Of a DNA stretch of 64,000 bases, positions 8,635 through 15,845 are shown piece by piece. Source of the DNA: an uncultured Desulfovibrio sp. Lineage in GTDB: Bacteria > Desulfobacterota > Desulfovibrionia > Desulfovibrionales > Desulfovibrionaceae. The first letter of the stretch is position 1; the number at the start of each line of letters is the position of its first letter. Position numbers and translations under genes: made by a program. The stretch is from contig NZ_CABSIF010000011.1 of assembly GCF_902477725.1 (NCBI RefSeq), positions 53,312-117,311 on the forward strand, read 5' to 3'. The notes below the pieces were generated by a model. The model saw only the letters and a list, made by a program, of their open reading frames with translations, was not told the DNA's origin and searched no databases.

Positions 8635-9421
8635 AATCCGTGACCTGCATGTTTCGGTCAAGGGCACGCCCGTGCTCAAGGGCATTGATCTGCACATCTG
8701 CCCAGGCGAAACATTCATTCTTTTTGGCCCCAACGGCTCCGGCAAAACCACCCTGCTCATGACCCTCATGGGCTTTGCGGGGTATGAGGTCACGCAGGGC
8801 CAGATCATCTACAAAGGCACAGACATCACCCACGCGCCCATGTACGAGCGTGCGCGCCTCGGCATTGGCATGTCGTTTCAGCGGCCCCCCACCATCCACG
8901 GCCTGCCCACGGGCAAGCTGGTGGAACTGTGCGGGCGCGGGCGCGAAATGGATATAGAGGACATGGCCCGCAAGGTGCATTTTGACCATTTTCTCAAGCG
9001 CGATGTGAACGCGGGCTTTTCCGGCGGCGAAATCAAGCGCTCCGAACTGCTGCAACTCATGGCCCAGAGGCCCGACCTGCTGCTCTTTGACGAGCCGGAA
9101 TCCGGCGTTGACCTTGAAAACATGGCGCTTGTGGGCAAAACCGTGCGCTACCTGCTTGACGGCACACCCGACCGATGTTGCGCCACGCTGCGGCAGCGTG
9201 AAAAGGTGCGCTCCACCAGCGGTCTTATCATCACCCACACCGGTCATATTCTCGAATACGTCAATGCCCACCGCGGGCAGGTCATGTATCAGGGCAAGCT
9301 GTGCTGCGAGGCGCGGCCCCGCGAAATTCTGGATCACATCGCTACCCATGGCTATCAGGAATGTCTGCGCTGCCTCACCGGCGACATGCTTGGCAAAATT
9401 GCGGAGGCGCCCCTTAAATGA
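8627..9421 (+). CDS. sufC: SufC-like Fe-S assembly ABC ATPase
   Basis: A 264-residue cytosolic ABC ATPase. Walker A GPNGSGKTT is at residues 34-42, the signature FSGGEIKRSEL lies mid-protein, and Walker B LLLFDEPESGVDLE follows. The Glu-rich PESGVDLE variant and the overall pattern are SufC-like rather than transporter-like. The protein partners with SufB/SufD-type scaffolds in iron-sulfur cluster assembly. It overlaps the gene before it by 8 bp and the SufB-like gene by 4 bp (ATGA). No sufS, sufE or sufU is adjacent, as in minimal two-gene SUF (SMS-type) modules of anaerobes. Confidence 0.92.
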   Translation: MLEIRDLHVSVKGTPVLKGIDLHICPGETFILFGPNGSGKTTLLMTLMGFAGYEVTQGQIIYKGTDITHAPMYERARLGIGMSFQRPPTIHGLPTGKLVELCGRGREMDIEDMARKVHFDHFLKRDVNAGFSGGEIKRSELLQLMAQRPDLLLFDEPESGVDLENMALVGKTVRYLLDGTPDRCCATLRQREKVRSTSGLIITHTGHILEYVNAHRGQVMYQGKLCCEARPREILDHIATHGYQECLRCLTGDMLGKIAEAPLK

Positions 9422-10581
9422 GTTCTGTCAATCTTTCCCGCTTTCAGTTCAGCGGCGGCGAAAACGCCGCACCCATTGAAAACCTCGCAGCCCTGCCCCG
9501 CGAAGATCAGGAACGTCTGGTGCTGGCTGGCATCGATGTGAACGACAGCACCGCCAGCGGCGCGTTCATGCAGCTCAACCACGCTGGCGTGCACTGCGAA
9601 ACGCGCCATGAGGGGCTCGACCTCATGGACATCCGCACGGCGCTGAAAAAGTTCGACGGCCTGCCCCAGTATTACTGGAAGCTGCTGAATCCCGAAAAGG
9701 ACGAGTTCACGCGCATGGCGCAGGAGCACTGCAACGGCGGCTACTTTGTGCGGGCGCGCAAGGGCGTCAAAATCGCCCAGCCCGTGCAGTCCTGCATGTT
9801 CATCAAGGGGCACGGCGCGGGCCAGAGCATCCACAATATCGTGATTGTTGAAGAAGGTGCCGAACTGCATATTCTTGGCGGTTGCGCCACAGCGCACGAT
9901 GCCAACGATGCCGCCCATCTGGGCGTGACCGAATATTATGTGGAAAAAGGCGGCAAGCTGACCTTTACCATGATTCACAACTGGGGCAGCAGCACGACTG
10001 TACGCCCCCGTTCCGCCGGGATTGTTGAGGCCGGGGGCGAGTTCCAGAACAACTACATTCTGCTCAAGCCTGTGGGCGACCTGCAAATGTACCCCACCAT
10101 GACTCTGGCTGGAGCCGGAGCAGTGGCCCGCTTCAACTCTGTTGTGGTGGCCCCCACAGGCTCCTATGTGGACTGTGGCAACCGCATCGACCTTGCGGCC
10201 CCCGATACGCGCGGCGAAATCATCTCGCGCGTAGTCACCACGGGCGGCACGGTCATCAACCGGGGCTTTATCGGCGCTTCGGCCGCTCCCGCCAAGGGGC
10301 ACCTTGAATGCAAGGGGCTGATTCTTGGCGGCGGGCGCATGCACGCCATCCCCGAGCTGGACAGCAACCAGGACGGCGTGGAGCTTTCGCACGAGGCCGC
10401 GGTGGGCAAGATCGCGCAGGAGGAAATTGAATACCTCATGGCGCGCGGTCTGGACGAAGACGAAGCCGCCGCCACCATTGTGCGGGGCTTTTTGAACGTG
10501 GACATCATGGGCCTGCCCGCCCCGCTGAAAAAGGCCATGGACGAGCAGATTTCCTTGCTGGAAGCAGGCAACGCCATGTAG
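9418..10581 (+). CDS. sufB: SufB/SufD-family Fe-S scaffold protein
   Basis: A 387-residue SufBD-family protein with the beta-helix core, visible as GAGQSIHNIVIVEEGAELHI, VEKGGKLTF, GAVARFNSVV and the C-terminal SHEAAVGKIAQEEIEYLMARG segment. It forms a complex with the SufC-like ATPase encoded just upstream (4-bp overlap). It is shorter than SufB of the six-gene SUF systems and resembles the single scaffold of minimal SufBC/SMS systems. It probably acts alone as scaffold, since no second SufB/D gene is present. No terminator was found between its stop and the tRNA. Confidence 0.9.
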   Translation: MSSVNLSRFQFSGGENAAPIENLAALPREDQERLVLAGIDVNDSTASGAFMQLNHAGVHCETRHEGLDLMDIRTALKKFDGLPQYYWKLLNPEKDEFTRMAQEHCNGGYFVRARKGVKIAQPVQSCMFIKGHGAGQSIHNIVIVEEGAELHILGGCATAHDANDAAHLGVTEYYVEKGGKLTFTMIHNWGSSTTVRPRSAGIVEAGGEFQNNYILLKPVGDLQMYPTMTLAGAGAVARFNSVVVAPTGSYVDCGNRIDLAAPDTRGEIISRVVTTGGTVINRGFIGASAAPAKGHLECKGLILGGGRMHAIPELDSNQDGVELSHEAAVGKIAQEEIEYLMARGLDEDEAAATIVRGFLNVDIMGLPAPLKKAMDEQISLLEAGNAM

Positions 10582-10667
10582 TAGGGGCTGGTTTTGCGGC
10601 CCGCCCAACGCTGCCTGATACGCGCACTTGACCGAAGCCAGCCTTGCAGCTATATTTCCCCTCCTTG

Positions 10668-10743
10668 GGGCCTATAGCTCAGTTGGTAGAGCCTCCGGCT
10701 CATAACCGGCCCGTCCCAGGTTCAAGTCCTGGTGGGCCCACCA
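10668..10743 (+). tRNA. tRNA with CAU anticodon (Ile-CAU or elongator Met)
   Basis: A complete 76-nt cloverleaf with acceptor arms GGGCCTA and TGGGCCC, encoded ACCA at 10740-10743, D arm GCTC/GAGC, and T arm CCAGG-TTCAAGT-CCTGG. The anticodon loop CTCATAA puts CAU at 10701-10703. It lacks the unpaired first acceptor position of initiator tRNA. The 5' GGGCCTATAGCTCAGTTGGT and loop resemble tRNA-Ile(CAU), read as Ile after lysidine modification, but elongator tRNA-Met cannot be excluded by eye. A strong terminator follows 15 bp downstream. Confidence 0.93.
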
Positions 10744-10757
10744 AGAACTGTTCAGAC

Positions 10758-10795
10758 AAAGACCGCCGAAGTTGCACAACTTCGGCGGTCTTTGC
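10758..10795 (+). terminator. Terminator after the CAU tRNA
   Basis: GACCGCCGAAGTTG (10761-10774) and CAACTTCGGCGGTC (10777-10790) form a 14-bp perfect stem around CA, extended by AAA/TTT and followed by TTTGCGTTTT. A diverged copy with compensatory stem changes occurs at 24659-24692. From here to about 11170 lies an AT-rich stretch with no convincing gene; it contains a short direct repeat GGGGTAACT at about 10859-10881. Confidence 0.9.
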
Positions 10796-11208
10796 GTTTT
10801 GCGCCCCCCAATGGTTCTTTTCGTTTCGCGTGAGTTCGTTGGCCGCGGCAAATTTATTGGGGTAACTTTTAGGGGTAACTGGCTCTCAACTGCGAGAATC
10901 GGGACGTTTTGGTCCTCTGTGGGGTGTCCTATGCATTGGCTCTCTTTCGTGATTTCTTTTACTCATTGATATTATTTAATTATTTTTAAAATATCTGCTA
11001 CTTCCCACTTATCTATATTCTCGGCTAGCCCATTGCAGCCTTTTCATATTTTTCACTATATCCCACACAATTTAAGCCTGTTACATAAAAATCACTGGGA
11101 GTTTGCCAGACGTATAAAAATACTTTGTGCACTGCTATTCCATGCCTTGTTGAACATTTCCATTCAGCCATTGACTCCTCGCACTTAGGGGCGTAGGTGA
11201 CTTCTAGC

Positions 11209-11351
11209 TTATCGGTAGGCGAGGCTACCTCAGGGATATGGGTTACTGCCGCGGAGTAGTGGAGACACTATGAGAAGGCCAACAGTCGGTGTCGTCAAAG
11301 GCATGGACTATGTAACTTCACTGCCCTGAGAGGCTAAAACTTGAACGATGA
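11209..11351 (+). promoter_or_regulatory. M-box (ykoK-type) magnesium riboswitch
   Basis: The sequence follows the M-box consensus in order: GGTAGGCGAGGCTACC, then GGTTACTGCC, an AGTG-GAGA-CACT hairpin with a GNRA loop, CCAACAG, and the 3' GGCTAAAACTTGAACGAT block. The closing P1 helix can form from TTATCG (11209-11214) and CGATGA (11346-11351). A terminator lies 34 nt downstream. AACGATGAC (11344-11352), which includes the 3' strand of P1, is perfectly complementary to GTCATCGTT (11391-11399) in the terminator. High magnesium would hold P1 and allow termination; low magnesium would free it as antiterminator. The downstream mgtA gene fits. Confidence 0.9.
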
Positions 11352-11384
11352 CACGAGGCCCAATATTGGGGCTTCAGGGTAGCT

Positions 11385-11424
11385 GCCCCAGTCATCGTTG
11401 TGCGCCATGACCGGGGCTTTTTTT
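11385..11424 (+). terminator. M-box expression-platform terminator
   Basis: GCCCCAGTCAT (11385-11395) pairs with ATGACCGGGGC (11407-11417), with one A-C mismatch, followed by seven T residues. The 5' arm is also the target of the antiterminator strand at 11344-11352, so the two structures exclude each other. Confidence 0.92.
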
Positions 11425-11479
11425 ATAAAGCTGGCAATTCTGCCTAAACAGGGAACATTCCCTAACTCAGAGGACAAAA

Positions 11480-11572
11480 ATGGAACCGGACAGTAGATAC
11501 AGCCCAAATTCTGATTTCGTACCGCGAAGGTGCGTGACGGAAGGGATGTTTATGTCCGTTCCGCCACGATAG
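11480..11572 (+). CDS. mgtL: MgtL-like leader peptide of mgtA
   Basis: A 30-codon frame with a good ribosome binding site (CAGAGGACAAAA before the ATG). Its N-terminus is MEPDSRYSPNSDFVPRR. Enterobacterial MgtL starts MEPDPTPLPRRR and acts through ribosome destabilisation at the acidic, proline-rich start when magnesium is low. The shared MEPD start, later PRR, and position between a magnesium riboswitch and mgtA make this a probable functional analogue. The peptide lies inside a possible long stem, AGCCC..CTGAT (11501-11515) with ATCAG..GGGCT (11583-11597), which ribosome position could open or leave closed. The coding status is inferred, not proven. Confidence 0.65.
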   Translation: MEPDSRYSPNSDFVPRRCVTEGMFMSVPPR

Positions 11573-11633
11573 CTCTGGGTTCATCAGATTATGGGCTGTG
11601 CTTCCATCAGTTTTCATTTGTGGAGGTGCACTC

Positions 11634-14348
11634 ATGCGTCAATCTACTCGCACTGCGCGCAAAAATGCCCGTACAAGGGAACGCCACTATAAAGAAGCTG
11701 GCGACCGCCTTGCACTTGCAGCATTGCTCGATGCCAACACCCTGCTCAAGAAGCTCAAAACGGCCAGAGATGGCCTTAATGAAGCGCAAGTCAAAACCTC
11801 GCGTGACCTGTTTGGCAGCAATGTCATCACTCGCGGAAGAAAACAGTCTCTATTCAGCAGGTTAGTTGGAGCGTTCATCAATCCCTTTACGGCCATTCTT
11901 CTTGGCCTGGCCACAGTTTCAGCCTGCACGGATATTGTGTGGGCAGAGCCTGGCGAAGCGAACCCCAAAACCGTAGTCATCATCATGACCATGGTCATGA
12001 TCTCTGGCATTCTGCGCTTTGTGCAGGAGGCTCGTAGCGGTGCGGCTGCCGAAAATCTGCTGAAAATGATCAAGACAACCACCTGCGTTCAGCGGCGGGA
12101 AGTCGGCAGGGCCGAAATTCCGCTTGAAGAAGTGGTTGTCGGCGATATTGTTTATCTGGCCGCAGGCGACATGATACCCGCAGATATGCGCATAATTCAG
12201 GCCAAAGACCTTTTTGTCAGCCAATCTGCCCTGACTGGCGAAAGCATCGCCATAGAAAAAATCGCCAGTGAGGTTGAAAGCGGCCTGAACAGCATGGCGG
12301 AGTGCCCGAACCTTGCCTTTATGGGATCAAACGTGGTCAGCGGAAGCGCAATGGGAGTTGTGGTCGCAACCGGCGATTCCACCATATTCGGCGAAATGGC
12401 AAAGAGCATTACTGCAAAGCCCGCACAAACCAGCTTTGAAAAAGGCATCAATCAGGTTTCGTGGGTGCTTATTCGCTTTATGCTGATCATGGTGCCCCTG
12501 GTTCTGTTTATCAATGGCTTCACCAAGGGCGACTGGGTTGACGCCGCCCTGTTTGCGCTCTCGGTTGCTGTGGGTTTGACCCCCGAAATGTTGCCCATGA
12601 TTGTGACAACATGCCTTGCCAAGGGCGCGGTCAGCATGGCCCGCGAAAAAACCATCATCAAGAACCTAAATTCCATACAGAATCTTGGGTCTATGGATAT
12701 TCTGTGCACTGACAAGACGGGCACGCTTACCCTCGACAAAGTTGTTTTGCAGTACCACCTGAATATCCATGGGCAGGAAGACATCAGGGTTCTCCGCCAC
12801 GCATTTCTGAACAGCTACTATCAGACCGGCCTCAAAAATCTGATTGATTTTGCGATCATCGAGCGCACTCTTCAAGAGCAAAAAGAAAACCCATCCCTGG
12901 TTGACCTCTCTGACAAGTACACCAAGGTGGATGAAATTCCTTTTGATTTTGAAAGAAGGCGCATGAGCGTTGTGGTTTCAAATGGCAAAACCCAGATGAT
13001 CACCAAGGGCGCTGTAGAAGAAATGCTCTCTGTTTGCGGCTATGCTGAATACAAGGGCGAGGTGCTTCCCCTCTCTGATGATATCAGGGAGTACATCTTA
13101 AAAAAAGTGTCGGCCCTTAACGATGACGGAATGCGCGTTATAGCGGTGGCACAAAAAACCAATCCTTCACCGGTTGGCGCTTTTTCTGTTGCCGATGAAT
13201 CCGACATGGTTTTGATGGGGTATCTGGCCTTTCTTGATCCGCCAAAGGAGTCAACAGAAAGGGCACTGAAAGCCTTGCATGAGCACGGTGTGGGCGTAAA
13301 AATTCTTACTGGCGACAACGACAAGGTTACGCGCTGCGTATGTCGCCAGTTGAAGATTCCGGTTGAACACATGCTGCTGGGGTCTGATATTGCGGCCATG
13401 AACGAAGAGGAGCTTTGCCGGCAGGTGGAGAATGTGAGCGTATTTGCCAAGCTTTCTCCCCAGCAGAAAACGCAGGTTATTACTGCCTTGCGAACAAACG
13501 GCCACAGTGTTGGCTACATGGGCGATGGAATAAACGACGCTGCCGCTATGAAAGCTGCCGATGTGGGCATTTCTGTGGACAGCGCTGTAGATATCGCCAA
13601 GGAATCTGCCGACGTTATCCTGCTCGAAAAAGATTTGATGGTTCTGGAGAAAGGCATCATTGAAGGCAGAAAAACATATGCCAACATGATCAAATATATA
13701 AAGATGACCGCCAGTTCCAACTTCGGCAACATGTTTTCGGTGCTTGCGGCCAGCGCGTTTTTGCCATTTTTGCCCATGCTCTCAATCCACCTGATTCTGT
13801 TGAATCTCATTTACGATCTGAGCTGCACGGCAATACCATGGGACAACGTGGACAAGGAATATCTAAGTGTTCCAAGGAAATGGGATGCTTCGTCCATTGG
13901 CAAGTTCATGCTGTGGATCGGCCCTACAAGCTCTGTTTTTGACATAACAACCTATCTGCTGATGTATTTTGTCATCTGCCCCATGATGTGCGGTGGGCAG
14001 CTGTTTCACCAGATTGCAGACCCAGCGGTGCAGGCGCAGTACATTGCGGTGTTTCAGGCGGGCTGGTTTGTGGAATCCATGTGGAGCCAGACTCTGGTTA
14101 TCCATATGATTCGCACGCCCAAAATTCCGTTTTTCCAAAGCCGCGCTTCGGCATCGGTAACTCTAGTTACGTTTACAGGCATTGCAGTACTCACCATGAT
14201 TCCCTTCACGGCGTTTGGGGCATCTATTGGGCTTGGCACGCTGCCGCCCGTGTACTTTGCCTGGCTTGCGGCAACAATTCTGCTGTACATGGTGCTGGCA
14301 ACAATCGCCAAAAAGACATTTGTCTGGAAATATGGAGAGCTCTTGTAA
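11634..14348 (+). CDS. mgtA: Magnesium-importing P-type ATPase MgtA
   Basis: A 904-residue P3B-type ATPase that moves Mg2+ into the cytoplasm. It has TGES near residue 200, the phosphorylation motif DKTGTLT with Asp360, TGDN and the GDGIND hinge motif, plus about ten membrane helices, four to six of them C-terminal. The start at 11634 follows TGGAGGTGC. The length matches enterobacterial MgtA (about 900). The N-terminal about 45 residues are basic and soluble, as in MgtA/MgtB. It stands alone as a transcription unit, with an M-box, terminator and MgtL-like leader upstream and a terminator right behind. Confidence 0.96.
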   Translation: MRQSTRTARKNARTRERHYKEAGDRLALAALLDANTLLKKLKTARDGLNEAQVKTSRDLFGSNVITRGRKQSLFSRLVGAFINPFTAILLGLATVSACTDIVWAEPGEANPKTVVIIMTMVMISGILRFVQEARSGAAAENLLKMIKTTTCVQRREVGRAEIPLEEVVVGDIVYLAAGDMIPADMRIIQAKDLFVSQSALTGESIAIEKIASEVESGLNSMAECPNLAFMGSNVVSGSAMGVVVATGDSTIFGEMAKSITAKPAQTSFEKGINQVSWVLIRFMLIMVPLVLFINGFTKGDWVDAALFALSVAVGLTPEMLPMIVTTCLAKGAVSMAREKTIIKNLNSIQNLGSMDILCTDKTGTLTLDKVVLQYHLNIHGQEDIRVLRHAFLNSYYQTGLKNLIDFAIIERTLQEQKENPSLVDLSDKYTKVDEIPFDFERRRMSVVVSNGKTQMITKGAVEEMLSVCGYAEYKGEVLPLSDDIREYILKKVSALNDDGMRVIAVAQKTNPSPVGAFSVADESDMVLMGYLAFLDPPKESTERALKALHEHGVGVKILTGDNDKVTRCVCRQLKIPVEHMLLGSDIAAMNEEELCRQVENVSVFAKLSPQQKTQVITALRTNGHSVGYMGDGINDAAAMKAADVGISVDSAVDIAKESADVILLEKDLMVLEKGIIEGRKTYANMIKYIKMTASSNFGNMFSVLAASAFLPFLPMLSIHLILLNLIYDLSCTAIPWDNVDKEYLSVPRKWDASSIGKFMLWIGPTSSVFDITTYLLMYFVICPMMCGGQLFHQIADPAVQAQYIAVFQAGWFVESMWSQTLVIHMIRTPKIPFFQSRASASVTLVTFTGIAVLTMIPFTAFGASIGLGTLPPVYFAWLAATILLYMVLATIAKKTFVWKYGELL

Positions 14349-14390
14349 GAGTTGTCGCCTATTCCTTTGAACTTTCCGCGCGCTTTAACT

Positions 14391-14422
14391 GCAAAGGCCG
14401 CCCTGAGATGGGCGGCCTTTGC
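14391..14422 (+). terminator. Terminator after mgtA
   Basis: GCAAAGGCCGCCC and GGGCGGCCTTTGC form a 13-bp perfect stem around TGAGAT. The T tract is short (TTT inside the stem), but the position directly behind mgtA and the strength of the stem support terminator function. The roughly 100-bp gap before the next gene holds no other feature. Confidence 0.75.
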
Positions 14423-14523
14423 GCACTTACCATCCCTTGCGCAAATCGTATTGCCCTTTACCCCCGTTTGCGCCAGTATTACCATAAATTTCATACCGTC
14501 GCGCACATGAACCGGAGGGCTGG

Positions 14524-15807
14524 GTGAAGCCTTTTTTGACATTGCAATCAGTTGAATCGGTGCTTGAGCATATTCGGGCCTTTCCCCTTTTGGGTGAAGA
14601 GCGCGTCCTGCTGGACGACGCCCTTGGTTGCGGTCTTGCCCAATGCTTTTCGGCAACAGAAGACCTGCCGGGATTTGACCGCTCCACCGTTGACGGTTTT
14701 GCCTGCCGCGCCCGCGATGTTTTTGGCGCGCAGGAGGGCAACCCCGCTCTGGTGGAATGCGTGGCCGACTGCCGCATGGGCGAAGTGCCGGATATCAAGC
14801 TTGAAGAAGGACAGGCCGCGCGCATTCTCACCGGGGGCATGCTGCCACAGGGTGCAGATTGCGTGGTGATGGTTGAATACTCCCGCCCTGCGGGCGGCAA
14901 CCTCATTGAGATTACCCGCAGTCAGGCTCCGGGCGACAATGTTATTTTTCGCGATGATGACGCAACCGCAGGGTCTTTGCTGCTGCAAGCCGGGCACCGC
15001 ATGCGCCCACAGGATATCGGCCTGCTGGCGGCTTTTGGCGTGGTGGAGGTGGAGGTACGCCGCAAACCGCTGGTTGCCGTACTCTCCACAGGCGATGAGG
15101 TTGTCCCCAGCTCCGCGACTCCGCCGCCGGGCAAAATCCGCGACATCAACGCCCACAGCATTGCAGCCCTCTGCCGAGAGGCTGGCGCGCAGGCCGTGAG
15201 AGCCGGGATTGTCAACGATGACGCCGCCAAGCTCAAAACAGCCGTAACCCAACTTGCAGAAATGCATGACGTGGTGGTGGTTTCCGGCGGCTCCTCCGCG
15301 GGCATGCGCGACCACACCGTGGAAATTTTTGAGTCCCTGCCTCAGGCGCAGCTGCTTGTGCACGGGGTCGCCATCAGCCCCGGCAAACCCTTTATTCTGG
15401 CCAAAGCCATAGTAAACGGGCGCACAGTCTGCCTTGTGGGCCTGCCCGGTCATGTCGCCAGCGCGCTTGTCTGCGCCCGCGTATTTCTTGCTCCCTTGCT
15501 GGAGCATCTGCAAGGGCATGCCGATTCCGCAAAACAGCCGCAGGTTCCCGCAGTGCTTGCACGGTCTGTAGCTTCTGCACAGGGCAGGCGCGACTATCTG
15601 CGCGTAAAACTGCGCCCCCTGCCCAGCCAGCCCCCCGCGCAAACGCAGTCAAGCCAAACCCTGCAACCGCTGTACGAGGCGGAACCCATCATGGGCGCAT
15701 CGGGCCTTATTTCAGGCATTGCTGCGGCAGACGGACTCATGGTCTGCCCTGAAAATCGCGAAGGCTACGATGCGGGCGATACCGTAATGGTGGAACTTTT
15801 TCGCTAG
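14524..15807 (+). CDS. moeA: Molybdopterin molybdenumtransferase MoeA
   Basis: A 427-residue MoeA that inserts molybdate (or tungstate) into adenylylated molybdopterin. Visible are the N-terminal VDGFACRARDVF motif, RILTGGMLPQGADCVVMVE, the MoCF-domain STGDEVV, the SGGSSAGMRDH loop and SPGKPF. A GTG start at 14524 is supported by GGAGGG just upstream. Its paralogue with an extra C-terminal domain follows 38 bp later. The pairing of two MoeA types next to a tungsten enzyme and tungstate transporter suggests they may discriminate between Mo and W. Confidence 0.93.
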   Translation: MKPFLTLQSVESVLEHIRAFPLLGEERVLLDDALGCGLAQCFSATEDLPGFDRSTVDGFACRARDVFGAQEGNPALVECVADCRMGEVPDIKLEEGQAARILTGGMLPQGADCVVMVEYSRPAGGNLIEITRSQAPGDNVIFRDDDATAGSLLLQAGHRMRPQDIGLLAAFGVVEVEVRRKPLVAVLSTGDEVVPSSATPPPGKIRDINAHSIAALCREAGAQAVRAGIVNDDAAKLKTAVTQLAEMHDVVVVSGGSSAGMRDHTVEIFESLPQAQLLVHGVAISPGKPFILAKAIVNGRTVCLVGLPGHVASALVCARVFLAPLLEHLQGHADSAKQPQVPAVLARSVASAQGRRDYLRVKLRPLPSQPPAQTQSSQTLQPLYEAEPIMGASGLISGIAAADGLMVCPENREGYDAGDTVMVELFR

Positions 15808-15845
15808 ACCAGTATGCGTCTGGCACTATTGCTGGGAGAATTATC

